A DNA stretch of 6,211 nucleotides. It comes from a bacterium (lineage in GTDB: Bacteria > Patescibacteriota > Minisyncoccia > Minisyncoccales > JAGLPU01). Under the pieces are notes generated by a model. The model did not search any database. It had not been told where the DNA came from and saw only the letters and a list, made by a program, of their open reading frames with translations. Where the stretch lies: assembly GCA_030594935.1 (NCBI GenBank), contig JAUVEE010000039.1:1-6211 (forward strand). Direction: 5' to 3'. Position numbers and translations under genes: made by a program. Positions 1-5,427 of this stretch are shown in pieces. Positions within the stretch are counted from its first letter, which is position 1. Every line of letters starts with the position of its first letter.

Positions 1-5
1 TCTAT

Positions 6-34
6 ATTATACCAAAAAACAGCGGGTTTGGCGA
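6..34 (-). promoter_or_regulatory. Candidate sigma70-type promoter reading out of the left edge
   Basis: On the minus strand a perfect TATAAT (positions 11-6) is preceded, with a 17-base spacer, by TCGCCA (34-29), a 4/6 match to TTGACA. The gene it would serve lies outside the window, so this rests on the motif alone. Confidence 0.4.
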
Positions 35-45
35 TTTTTTGACGC

Positions 46-66
46 AGTTCGGTCTCTCGAACTTTT
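46..66. other. Small hairpin beside tRNA-tail-like sequence
   Basis: Arms AGTTCG (46-51) and CGAACT (58-63) enclose a 6-base loop. On the plus strand only four T follow, and on the minus strand there is no T run, so it is a poor terminator by itself. It sits in the same place relative to the tRNA-3'-end-like sequence at 63-98 as the strong terminator hairpin does beside the second copy at 5392-5427. It may therefore be part of the same module. Confidence 0.35.
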
Positions 67-98
67 CGCTGCTTGGCTCTGTGAATAGGATTCGAACC
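63..98 (-). repeat. tRNA 3'-end-like sequence, copy A
   Basis: Read on the minus strand this resembles the last third of a tRNA. It has a T-loop-like GGTTCGAATCC, a seven-base acceptor-like stretch, then GAGCCA, followed by AGCAGCGAAAA. The 5' strand of the T-stem does not pair beyond GG/CC, and no D-arm, anticodon arm or acceptor 5' strand is recognisable upstream, so it is not a functional tRNA gene. It matches copy B (5392-5427) at 27 of 36 ungapped positions, and eight of the nine differences are transitions. Confidence 0.55.
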
Positions 99-221
99 AT
101 GTCTAAATATATTATCTTCAACCAGCGTGTGGTCCGAAGAATAATGAAATTCTGACTTCTAGTAATTCCTATCTCTCTTATAGAGAAAAAAAATAATGGA
201 CATCAGCAAAAAGGCTGCGAT

Positions 222-581
222 TTGGGTTTTGAAGATAACGGAGACGGCACGAAAACAAGCCTCTGCACAAATTTAATGTGGGCTGACATCAACTTTTCGC
301 ACTATAAGTGCACTTGGGAGCAAGCCGTTAATCGCATTGAAAACTTGGATTTTGCCGGTTATACCGACTGGCGCCTGCCTGACATAAAAGAGCTTTTACT
401 GTCCCGAGGAATAGGCAGATCACTACATTATTGGTCTTCTACTCCCCGCGCTTCCGATGCCAACAGCCATTGGTATACGGATAATTATGTTTATAGAGGA
501 AAATTAGGAGCCGGAGATATAATAAGGTACTTGGGCAGCCATCGGGATGTCCATATTATGGCAGTCCGAAACGCTAATTGA
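222..581 (+). CDS. DUF1566 (Lcl C-terminal) domain protein, probably a truncated remnant
   Basis: The 119-residue product carries hallmarks of DUF1566, a domain of surface or secreted bacterial proteins whose biochemical role I cannot state. These are DNGDGT at residues 5-10, LMW at 18-20, TWEQAV at 31-36, FAGYTDWRLPDIKEL at 44-58, YWSST at 70-74 and AVR near the C-terminus. The start is a TTG with no ribosome binding site. The frame stays open upstream to a TGA at 153-155 with no ATG, and it still reads family-like residues (GHQQKGCD) just before the TTG. There is no signal peptide. The stretch between KELLL and YWSST is about ten residues, where I expect roughly 25-30 in the family. The gene therefore looks 5'-truncated and internally shortened. 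The domain call is firm; expression is doubtful. Confidence 0.6.
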   Translation: MGFEDNGDGTKTSLCTNLMWADINFSHYKCTWEQAVNRIENLDFAGYTDWRLPDIKELLLSRGIGRSLHYWSSTPRASDANSHWYTDNYVYRGKLGAGDIIRYLGSHRDVHIMAVRNAN

Positions 582-585
582 AGAT

Positions 586-621
586 AGTTGATGGTTTACT
601 GTCAACAGTCAACCATCAACT
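586..621. repeat. Near-perfect palindromic element of RTCAAC heptamers
   Basis: An 11-bp outer stem (AGTTGATGGTT with AACCATCAACT) is separated by a single T/C mismatch from a 5-bp inner stem (ACTGT/ACAGT) with a 2-base tip. The right half reads as three 7-base units of the form RTCAACN. No T run follows on either strand, so it does not look like a terminator. It starts five bases after the DUF1566 stop. Similar heptamer-built palindromes are dispersed in many CPR drafts (recollection, not checked). Confidence 0.65.
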
Positions 622-634
622 TCACTGCAGCCAA

Positions 635-662
635 TAAAAAACCGCCCCGACAAAGGCGGCTT
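635..662 (-). terminator. Rho-independent terminator, minus strand
   Basis: On the minus strand CCGCC (659-655) pairs with GGCGG (646-642) around an 8-base loop and is followed directly by six T. It lies about 150 bases beyond the stop of the small ORF at 810-965, and it is the natural end for that ORF and the nucleotidyltransferase gene before it. No gene is visible between 663 and 809. Confidence 0.65.
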
Positions 663-778
663 AGAAAAGTGTTAATAACGCAAGATATTCTTACAACTTA
701 ATTGTATTATTAAAAAAACTTTAACTCTTTCGTGATTCAAAGCAATTCACAAATTTAAGAAGAAAACATCCCCACGAC

Positions 779-796
779 GTCCTAAATATTTTGGAC
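779..796. repeat. 18-bp palindrome downstream of the small ORF
   Basis: GTCC and GGAC arms flank the self-complementary core AAATATTT, broken only by a symmetrical T/T mismatch. It lies 14 bases past the stop of the 810-965 ORF. It could be an operator-like site or a weak RNA hairpin, but nothing in the sequence decides which. Confidence 0.35.
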
Positions 797-809
797 TCTG
801 AAAAATGCT

Positions 810-965
810 CTATTTAGAACGCACATCTTTTTTGACCATCTTCCAAAAAGCAAATGCCTTTGTCAACCAAATAAGCCGCTCTTCGGAAGTGGTATTTTTG
901 AAAATATAAAGTAAATGAGCGTCAATATCTCTTTTCTTTTTTGATTTTTTTAAGGTTTTCAACAT
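810..965 (-). CDS. Small 51-residue protein overlapping the nucleotidyltransferase gene
   Basis: This ORF begins with ATG at 965-963 inside the 3' end of the nucleotidyltransferase gene (44-nt overlap, different frame) and ends with TAG at 812-810. The product starts with a Lys-rich stretch (MLKTLKKSKKKRD, residues 1-13). It continues as an apparent amphipathic helix-turn-helix with TTSEERLIWL (about 25-34) and AFAFWKMVKK (37-46). Small proteins with an S/T-x-EERLxWLxxA pattern are often encoded directly after AbiEii-type nucleotidyltransferases, which is the main support besides the overlap. There is no Shine-Dalgarno sequence, so translation would depend on coupling. The start could also be the TTG at 962. 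Function is unknown; a partner of the nucleotidyltransferase is inference. Confidence 0.55.
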   Translation of the reverse strand: MLKTLKKSKKKRDIDAHLLYIFKNTTSEERLIWLTKAFAFWKMVKKDVRSK

Positions 966-1434
966 CGATTATATCGCGGTTGCGGCCTAATTCCTTTTTC
1001 ATTTTAATTAAATCGTTTATAGAAATTACCGGAATTTTAAAGTCGTTGATTTTTATATACTTTTTTCTTTTTAAAATTTCTTGATTCCGGGGCAAATTAA
1101 CACCTATATCAATCACTTTGAAGGGATCGTTTTTGTTATAAAAAGAAACAACTTTCATATTTTTCTCTTCAGCCAGTTTTCCCAAAATTTCTTTATCAGC
1201 AAACTCTTCTTTTTTAACCGGTGCTTGAGATTTATACCCCATTTCAATCAAAGCATCGTAAAGTTTCTCAAGATTCTCTTTCTTCAAACTGACAATCAAA
1301 TCCAAATCCGCTGTCAGTCGAGTATAACCATAAATAATCACTGCTAATCCTCCGCAAACCGCATAATCTATCTTCGTCTTGTTTAGTTTTTTAAAAACTT
1401 CTTCGTAAAGAATTTCTTCTTTGTCTTTTTTCAT
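922..1434 (-). CDS. Nucleotidyltransferase-fold protein, AbiEii/MNT toxin-like
   Basis: The 170-residue protein has the signature of a stand-alone minimal nucleotidyltransferase. GGLAVIIYG (28-36) is followed by RLTADLDLIV (39-48), giving two metal-binding aspartates, D43 and D45, and a likely third, D109, in KVIDIGV. GRNRDIIDV near 150-158 matches the conserved tail (R-x-x-D-x-x-D) of AbiEii/DUF6036-like proteins. Members transfer nucleotides to tRNA or protein and serve as toxins or antitoxins in abortive-infection and toxin-antitoxin systems; which role applies here cannot be read from the sequence. No ribosome binding site precedes the ATG. A minus-strand promoter candidate lies at 1568-1596. 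The gene overlaps the small ORF at 810-965, and the two probably form one transcript ending at the 635-662 terminator. Confidence 0.8.
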   Translation of the reverse strand: MKKDKEEILYEEVFKKLNKTKIDYAVCGGLAVIIYGYTRLTADLDLIVSLKKENLEKLYDALIEMGYKSQAPVKKEEFADKEILGKLAEEKNMKVVSFYNKNDPFKVIDIGVNLPRNQEILKRKKYIKINDFKIPVISINDLIKMKKELGRNRDIIDVENLKKIKKEKRY

Positions 1435-1512
1435 TGCTTTAATATTAAAACCTGTTTGGCAGACCAGTCATCTTTCCAATGATTCTATAAATAATGAGGA
1501 ATAGTGCAACTG

Positions 1513-1538
1513 TCCAAAGGTTTGATAGCTGCTTTGGA
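1513..1538. other. Hairpin in the leader of the nucleotidyltransferase gene
   Basis: Arms TCCAAAG (1513-1519) and CTTTGGA (1532-1538) enclose a 12-base loop. It lies between the candidate minus-strand promoter and the ATG at 1434, in an untranslated leader of about 125 bases. No known riboswitch is recognised. Confidence 0.3.
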
Positions 1539-1567
1539 AATTTGGCTTGCCTGACTTCTTATATATC

Positions 1568-1596
1568 ATTATAGCAGAACAGATAGAAAACAACAA
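1568..1596 (-). promoter_or_regulatory. Candidate promoter for the nucleotidyltransferase/small ORF pair
   Basis: TATAAT (1573-1568) is preceded after exactly 17 bases by TTGTTG (1596-1591) on the minus strand. Transcription would begin near 1561 and give a leader of about 125 bases. It is divergent from the plus-strand promoter at 1661-1688. Confidence 0.5.
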
Positions 1597-1660
1597 AAAC
1601 AACCCTATCAACTTGCCTTATTCTAAATCATGTTTGCCCCTGCTTGACTCCCCTGTGTTC

Positions 1661-1688
1661 TTGAAAGAGATACAAAATTTGATATAAT
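1661..1688 (+). promoter_or_regulatory. Promoter of the cupin-glycosyltransferase-glycerate kinase operon
   Basis: TTGAAA (1661-1666) and a perfect TATAAT (1683-1688) are separated by 16 bases. The cupin ATG begins at 1697, only eight bases after the -10 box. The predicted start of transcription therefore falls at or within two bases of the start codon, and no Shine-Dalgarno sequence is possible. The first gene is probably translated from a leaderless mRNA. Confidence 0.7.
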
Positions 1689-1696
1689 TAAAAACA

Positions 1697-2044
1697 ATGA
1701 AGAAAATAAAACCATATTTAGAAAACAGACCTTGGGGAAGTTTTGAGAGATTCTGCCAGAATAAAAATTGCACTGTCAAAATCCTCTTTATCAAACCAAA
1801 ACAAGAATTGAGTTTGCAGTATCATAATCAGAGAGATGAATTTTGGAAAATCATTAAAGGCAAGGCCAAAATATGGCTGGGCAATAAAATTATGGAAGCG
1901 GAGAAAAATGACGAATTTTTTATCCCCAAAAAGACGAAGCACAAAGCCAAAGCCAGAACCCAAGTTGAGATATTGGAAATCTCTTTCGGCAAGTTTGATA
2001 AAAAAGACATAATCAGGCTAAAAGACAAATATGGAAGAAATTAA
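1697..2044 (+). CDS. Cupin protein, stand-alone type II mannose-6-phosphate isomerase domain
   Basis: The whole 115-residue protein corresponds to the C-terminal cupin of ManC/AlgA-type bifunctional enzymes, which interconvert fructose-6-phosphate and mannose-6-phosphate. Visible family marks are RPWGSFE (11-17), KPKQELSLQYHNQRDEFW (33-50), IIKGKAKIW (52-60), IPKKTKH (76-82) and the terminal DIIRLKDKYGR (104-114). H43, E48 and H82 are the likely metal ligands; the usual second histidine of the first motif is replaced (N44/Q45). The nucleotidylyltransferase half of ManC is absent. It is the first gene of the operon and overlaps the next by 14 bases. It may supply mannose-6-phosphate for a nucleotide sugar, or be a sugar-binding or epimerising cupin of unknown substrate; the fold and family are secure, the reaction less so. 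Confidence 0.78.
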   Translation: MKKIKPYLENRPWGSFERFCQNKNCTVKILFIKPKQELSLQYHNQRDEFWKIIKGKAKIWLGNKIMEAEKNDEFFIPKKTKHKAKARTQVEILEISFGKFDKKDIIRLKDKYGRN

Positions 2045-3218
2045 TCCCGATAACATTAAAACAGCGGAAATCGTAGTGGGCGTCCCCTCCTATAATGAAG
2101 CAGACACCATCGCTAATGTGGTCAAAAAGCTTGATCAGGGTCTGGAAAAATACTTTAAGGGCAGGAAAGCGGTAATAATCAACGCTGACAATAATTCTTC
2201 CGATAATACCCGTGAAGTTTTCTTAAACACCAAAACAAAAACTCCCAAAATCTATGTTTCCACTCCCCCCGGAGTTTCGGGAAAAGGAAATAATCTGCGC
2301 AATATTTTTCTAAAGGTTAAGGATTTAGGAGCGCTTTATTGTATGATTGTGGATTCTGATATAAAAAATATGACTCCGGAATGGGTAAAATGCCTTCTTA
2401 ATCCCCTGGTGAAAGGCTATGACTATATAAGCCCCATTTACTACCGCGATGAAGACGATGGCTCCATAACTAATCACATTTGCTTTCCTTTGGCTTATGG
2501 GCTTTTGGGATATAATATCCGCCAGCCTATTGCCGGAGAGGTGGGTTTTTCCCGAGCGCTGGTTGAATACTGGCTAAAGCAGAAATGGTCAGCGGAAATA
2601 AGAAAATTCGGCATTGATATTTTTATGATTTTGAACGCTATCCAGGGCAAGTTCAAGTTGTGCCGAGTGAATTTGGGCTCCAAAGTTCATAAACCAAGCG
2701 CGCCAAAATTAGATTTTATGTTTTTGGAAGTGACGGACACGCTTTTCCGGCTCTTGTCTGAAAACCAAAATTTATGGCAGAAGAAAATAAGCTGCCAGGG
2801 CCTGCCTCTGGTTTGTCAGGCAAAAGCGACAAAATATCCAGACTTTGAACTTGATTACAGGCCGTTTGAGAAAAAAGCAACCTCTGAATTTTTGGCCCGC
2901 CAGAAATCAATCCAAAAATGCCTTACTCCAGAGCTTTGGCAAAAAATTGAAAAAACAACTGCTGACAAAACTCTAAATATAGACAGCAGTCTCTGGCCCC
3001 AGATAGTTTACGAGATGTTTTATCAATATCATACCGGTTCAAACCGAAAATCCATAATTAAATTCCTCAGAATCTTCTATTTAGCCAGGATATCGTCATT
3101 TATTAAAAAAACAGCTGATAAAAGCCCGGTAGAGGCAGAACAAGTAATCCAAAGACAAGCTCAAAAATTCTATCGCAAGAGAAATTATCTCTTATCATTG
3201 ATAAAAGGTTCTCTATGA
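2031..3218 (+). CDS. Glycosyltransferase (GT2/GT81), glucosylglycerate synthase-like
   Basis: This 395-residue, apparently soluble protein has a GT-A fold: VGVPSYNEADTI (16-27), an NADNNSSDNT strand-loop (51-60), a GKGNN nucleotide-site loop (84-88) and the metal-binding DSD at 108-110. DGSITN (143-148), IRQPIAGEVGFS (163-174), FGIDIFM (193-199) and LGSKVH (215-220, H220 a likely metal ligand) match glucosyl-3-phosphoglycerate and glucosylglycerate synthases. The helical C-terminus (about 320-390), with a W-x-x-I-V-Y-E-x-x-x-x-Y-H pattern followed by YLARISSF and a paired-helix end, also resembles that family. Such enzymes transfer a hexose from a nucleotide sugar to D-glycerate or 3-phosphoglycerate. 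The downstream glycerate kinase favours glycerate chemistry. The start overlaps the cupin gene with no clear Shine-Dalgarno, and the stop overlaps the kinase start as ATGA. Donor and acceptor are inferred. Confidence 0.8.
   Translation: MEEINPDNIKTAEIVVGVPSYNEADTIANVVKKLDQGLEKYFKGRKAVIINADNNSSDNTREVFLNTKTKTPKIYVSTPPGVSGKGNNLRNIFLKVKDLGALYCMIVDSDIKNMTPEWVKCLLNPLVKGYDYISPIYYRDEDDGSITNHICFPLAYGLLGYNIRQPIAGEVGFSRALVEYWLKQKWSAEIRKFGIDIFMILNAIQGKFKLCRVNLGSKVHKPSAPKLDFMFLEVTDTLFRLLSENQNLWQKKISCQGLPLVCQAKATKYPDFELDYRPFEKKATSEFLARQKSIQKCLTPELWQKIEKTTADKTLNIDSSLWPQIVYEMFYQYHTGSNRKSIIKFLRIFYLARISSFIKKTADKSPVEAEQVIQRQAQKFYRKRNYLLSLIKGSL
3203..3208 (+). promoter_or_regulatory. Shine-Dalgarno site of the glycerate kinase gene
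   Basis: AAAAGG sits six bases before the ATG at 3215, inside the end of the glycosyltransferase gene. It is the clearest ribosome binding site in the window and supports this start. Confidence 0.55.
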
Positions 3219-4555
3219 TCATTAAAAATAAAAATAGAATTGCCACTGGCAAATTAAGAAAACAAGGATTGGATATTATAGCAGCGGGAATTAAAAGCGT
3301 TCTTCCTTCTTCTCTTCTTAAAAATGCCCTGAAATATGATCCAAGACAGAAGATTCTATCTGTGAAAAACGATAATTACAAAGTTTGTGGAAGGATTTTC
3401 GTTATCGGCGGAGGCAAAGCGTCCGGGGCTATGGCTGAAGCCTTGGAAAGCATTATTAATCCCGCTCATATTTCTGCTGGAACAATAAATTGCCAAAGCA
3501 GTAAATACCAGACAAAGAAAATAAAAATAATAGCGGCCGGCCATCCTCTCCCAAACCAAAAAGGAATTCAAGGGGTAAAGCAAATGCTGTCTTTAAAGTC
3601 TCGGTATTCTATCAATAAAAACGATCTAATAATATGCTTGATTTCCGGAGGCGGCTCCGCTTTGATGACTTTTCCGGCGGAAGGAATAAGATTGAAAGAT
3701 CTCCAGGCAATGACCAAGCTGTTATTGAGCAGCGGAGCAAAGATAGAAGAAATTAATGTGATCAGAAAGCAGCTGTCTAGAATAAAAGGAGGAAAACTGG
3801 CTTGTTTTTTTGCTCCGGCCGCTGTAGTTTCTCTGATAATATCCGATGTGATTGGAAACAAATTAGAAAGCATTGCTTCCGGCTTAACTTTTCCCAACCC
3901 TTCAACTCCTTCAGACGCCCATAATATCTTGAAAAAATACAATTTATTGTCTCAGGCGCCAAAAAATATTGTTGCCTTTTTAACCAAGAAAATTAAATCT
4001 AAGGCAAAAAAAGCCTCTCCAAGTTCAGCTCATTGTCATAATTATATCATTGGGGATAACCGAATAGCTTTGAAGGCAATGGCGGAAAAAGCCAAAAAAA
4101 TGGGATTTAATCCCCATATTATCACTGCCAAACAATCAGGAGAGCCAACAAAGGCAGCCAAGTTGAGAGCAAAGGAGATATTAAGGGGAAAATACCAAAA
4201 CTATGATTTGCTTCTTGTCGGAGGAGAAACATCTCCAAAATTGCCTGCTGTTTCTAAAAAAGGAGGAAGGAACCAGCATTATGTGGCTGCCTCTATTCTC
4301 GCGATGAAAAAATATCCCGGCCAATGGGTTATAGCCAGCGTGAACACGGACGGTTCAGATTTTTTAGAAAATATTGCCGGGGCAATAGCTGACGATAAAA
4401 GCTTAGCTCAGGCAAAAAACAAAGGATTAGATATTCAATCATATCTTGATTATTACAACACCAACGCCTTGTTTAAAAAAATTAGTCATTCTCTTATAGT
4501 AACCGGGCAAACCGGAACTAATGTCAGCGACATTATGGTGTATATTTTAAAATAA
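3215..4555 (+). CDS. Glycerate 2-kinase (DUF4147 + MOFRL family)
   Basis: The 446-residue protein matches the bacterial/archaeal D-glycerate 2-kinase family, which phosphorylates D-glycerate with ATP to 2-phosphoglycerate and so feeds lower glycolysis. The DUF4147 domain covers about residues 10-255: VIGGGKASGAM (63-73, with the conserved Lys of GGGKAS), GHPLPN (109-114), LISGGGSALM (142-151), NVIRKQLSRIKGGKLA (181-196) and SDVIGN (210-215), then a SGLTFPNPSTP stretch. The MOFRL domain follows, with LLLVGGETSP (about 331-340), GGRNQ (about 349-353, the conserved Arg), NTDGSDF and a C-terminal TGQTGTNVSDI. Length is normal for the family and all expected motifs are present, so it should be active. 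It is the last operon gene, coupled to the glycosyltransferase by an ATGA overlap. It may recycle glycerate released from a glycosylglycerate. Confidence 0.9.
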   Translation: MIIKNKNRIATGKLRKQGLDIIAAGIKSVLPSSLLKNALKYDPRQKILSVKNDNYKVCGRIFVIGGGKASGAMAEALESIINPAHISAGTINCQSSKYQTKKIKIIAAGHPLPNQKGIQGVKQMLSLKSRYSINKNDLIICLISGGGSALMTFPAEGIRLKDLQAMTKLLLSSGAKIEEINVIRKQLSRIKGGKLACFFAPAAVVSLIISDVIGNKLESIASGLTFPNPSTPSDAHNILKKYNLLSQAPKNIVAFLTKKIKSKAKKASPSSAHCHNYIIGDNRIALKAMAEKAKKMGFNPHIITAKQSGEPTKAAKLRAKEILRGKYQNYDLLLVGGETSPKLPAVSKKGGRNQHYVAASILAMKKYPGQWVIASVNTDGSDFLENIAGAIADDKSLAQAKNKGLDIQSYLDYYNTNALFKKISHSLIVTGQTGTNVSDIMVYILK

Positions 4556-4587
4556 AAACAAAGAAAAACAGAGGCCGAGCCTCTGTT
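4556..4587 (-). terminator. Terminator between convergent genes, minus-strand U tract
   Basis: A perfect 9-bp stem (AACAGAGGC, 4567-4575, with GCCTCTGTT, 4579-4587) has a 3-base loop. On the minus strand it continues into TTTCTTTGTTTTTA, a good terminator for the membrane protein gene ending at 4608. On the plus strand the hairpin lies 11 bases after the kinase stop but has no T run, so termination in that direction would be weaker. Confidence 0.75.
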
Positions 4588-4607
4588 GCTCCTCTTGCAA
4601 GGCGCGT

Positions 4608-5282
4608 TCAGAACCGTGAATTGGCAAATAATCGAGAGAGATGGAAAAGATACTCTTTCTTCTCCTCGGTTTTTAATCGGATATACCAAAAACAGCAAAG
4701 GCCAGAAGCAACCAAGCTCCCAAAGAAACCGGCAACCATATCTCCCAAGGTATCGCCTAAACCGCCCACTAAAATAGTTCCGTGTCTGAAATCGTAATAA
4801 TATTCCCATATCTCCCAAAATCCCTCTAAAATAATACCAATCGCCAAACTCAGCCAAAAAAGATAGAAAATCTCAGTTTTTTTGTTTTTGGCGTAGAAAT
4901 AGGAAATTAAAATAATAAAAGCCAGGAAAGTGAAAACTCCTGAACCCCAAAAGTGAGCAATTTTGTCAAAAAAATCCCAGCGGTCGTAGCTTAATATAAA
5001 ATGAGTTGAAAAATTTCCTATGGTATCGAGAAGAAGCGGGCTTAAAATTATGGCGTCAGCTTTAAAAGGAAAATCTTTCAGAAAGATTCTTCTTCTATAA
5101 GCCAAGTAAGGAATAACAAAAATCAAAACAATAAAAACCGCCTGCCTAAAAACCAAGCCCTTCTCAACGACATAAGGATGCTGGAAATTAAAAAATGTCC
5201 AGATTCCGACGGAAAATATTATAATTCTTTCAAAGATTCCGAGATAAAATCCCCAATCTTTTTTCAATAAATTTTGGCTCAT
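4608..5282 (-). CDS. Integral membrane protein, DUF2238/YjdF-like
   Basis: The 224-residue protein has about six hydrophobic segments (roughly 14-33, 47-62, 75-97, 109-130, 138-155 and 181-200) and lies in the cytoplasmic membrane. Conserved polar residues sit in or next to these helices: FFDKIAHFWGSG (104-115), GIILEGFWEIWE (149-160) and GDTLGDMVAGFFGSL (176-190). The D-K-x-x-H, E-x-x-x-E and G-D-T-x-x-D spacing resembles the DUF2238 (YjdF) family, whose function is unknown; a membrane-embedded metal or substrate site is speculation. A promoter candidate lies 25-40 bases upstream. There is no Shine-Dalgarno, and a small GGCC-GGCC hairpin precedes the ATG. It is transcribed alone, convergent with the glycerate kinase. 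Confidence 0.68.
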   Translation of the reverse strand: MSQNLLKKDWGFYLGIFERIIIFSVGIWTFFNFQHPYVVEKGLVFRQAVFIVLIFVIPYLAYRRRIFLKDFPFKADAIILSPLLLDTIGNFSTHFILSYDRWDFFDKIAHFWGSGVFTFLAFIILISYFYAKNKKTEIFYLFWLSLAIGIILEGFWEIWEYYYDFRHGTILVGGLGDTLGDMVAGFFGSLVASGLCCFWYIRLKTEEKKEYLFHLSRLFANSRF

Positions 5283-5313
5283 TCAAATGCGGCCCAATAA
5301 GGCCAATTAATAA

Positions 5314-5319
5314 ATTATA
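5314..5319 (-). promoter_or_regulatory. Candidate -10 box for the DUF2238-like gene
   Basis: A perfect TATAAT reads on the minus strand, with a predicted transcription start near 5307 and a leader of about 25 bases before the ATG at 5282. The -35 region at the usual distance (TTAAGG at 17 bases) is a poor match. A GGCC/GGCC inverted repeat (5291-5304) falls in the leader. Confidence 0.45.
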
Positions 5320-5363
5320 CTTAAATTTTTAATGCTCCTTAATTTAAACTACCATTTTTCTAT

Positions 5364-5395
5364 TTAAAAAACAAAACAGGGCTTGACCCTGTTTT
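5364..5395 (-). terminator. Strong rho-independent terminator after the HtrA-like gene
   Basis: Perfect 9-bp arms AAAACAGGG (5373-5381) and CCCTGTTTT (5387-5395) have a 5-base loop. On the minus strand they run into TTTTGTTTTTTAAA. It lies 32 bases past the stop of the gene ending at 5427, directly after the tRNA-tail-like copy B. Confidence 0.85.
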
Positions 5396-5427
5396 CGCTG
5401 TTTGGCTCCGCAAGTGGGACTAGAACT
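5392..5427 (-). repeat. tRNA 3'-end-like sequence, copy B
   Basis: On the minus strand this starts at the last base of the HtrA-like stop codon and reads AGTTCTAGTCCCAC, a T-loop with its 3' stem strand. TTGCGGAGCCA follows, like an acceptor 3' strand with discriminator and CCA, and then AACAGCGAAAA leads into the terminator. The bases that should form the 5' strand of the T-stem belong to the coding region (GGATTTTA) and do not pair. It is therefore only a partial tRNA likeness in a 3' untranslated region, homologous to copy A at 63-98. Confidence 0.6.

Noticed and set aside
63..180. A complete tRNA gene on the minus strand ending at the GAGCCA sequence
   Set aside because: Only the T-loop and acceptor 3' side are recognisable. 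The T-stem does not pair beyond GG/CC, and no acceptor 5' strand (expected TCTGTGA) or D-arm is found upstream.
196..276. ATG at 196-198 as the start of the DUF1566 gene
   Set aside because: It is in a different frame, reads a short unrelated peptide to a TAA near 274-276, and would need a frameshift to join the domain.
1081..1347. Plus-strand 88-codon open frame
   Set aside because: It lies antisense to the nucleotidyltransferase gene, has no family resemblance, and has the Phe/Asn/Ile-rich composition expected from the complement of Lys/Glu-rich coding sequence.
1435..1696. A riboswitch or ncRNA in the divergent intergenic region
   Set aside because: Only promoter-like boxes and one 7-bp hairpin are visible. 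No known RNA family could be recognised by eye.
4486..4857. Minus-strand 123-codon frame across the terminator region
   Set aside because: It runs through the terminator hairpin and overlaps the DUF2238-like gene, which has the better hydrophobic pattern and conserved motifs.
63..5427. The two tRNA-tail-like copies as attL/attR of an integrated element
   Set aside because: They are only 75% identical, with changes spread through the sequence. The interval contains ordinary metabolic genes and no integrase or phage genes.
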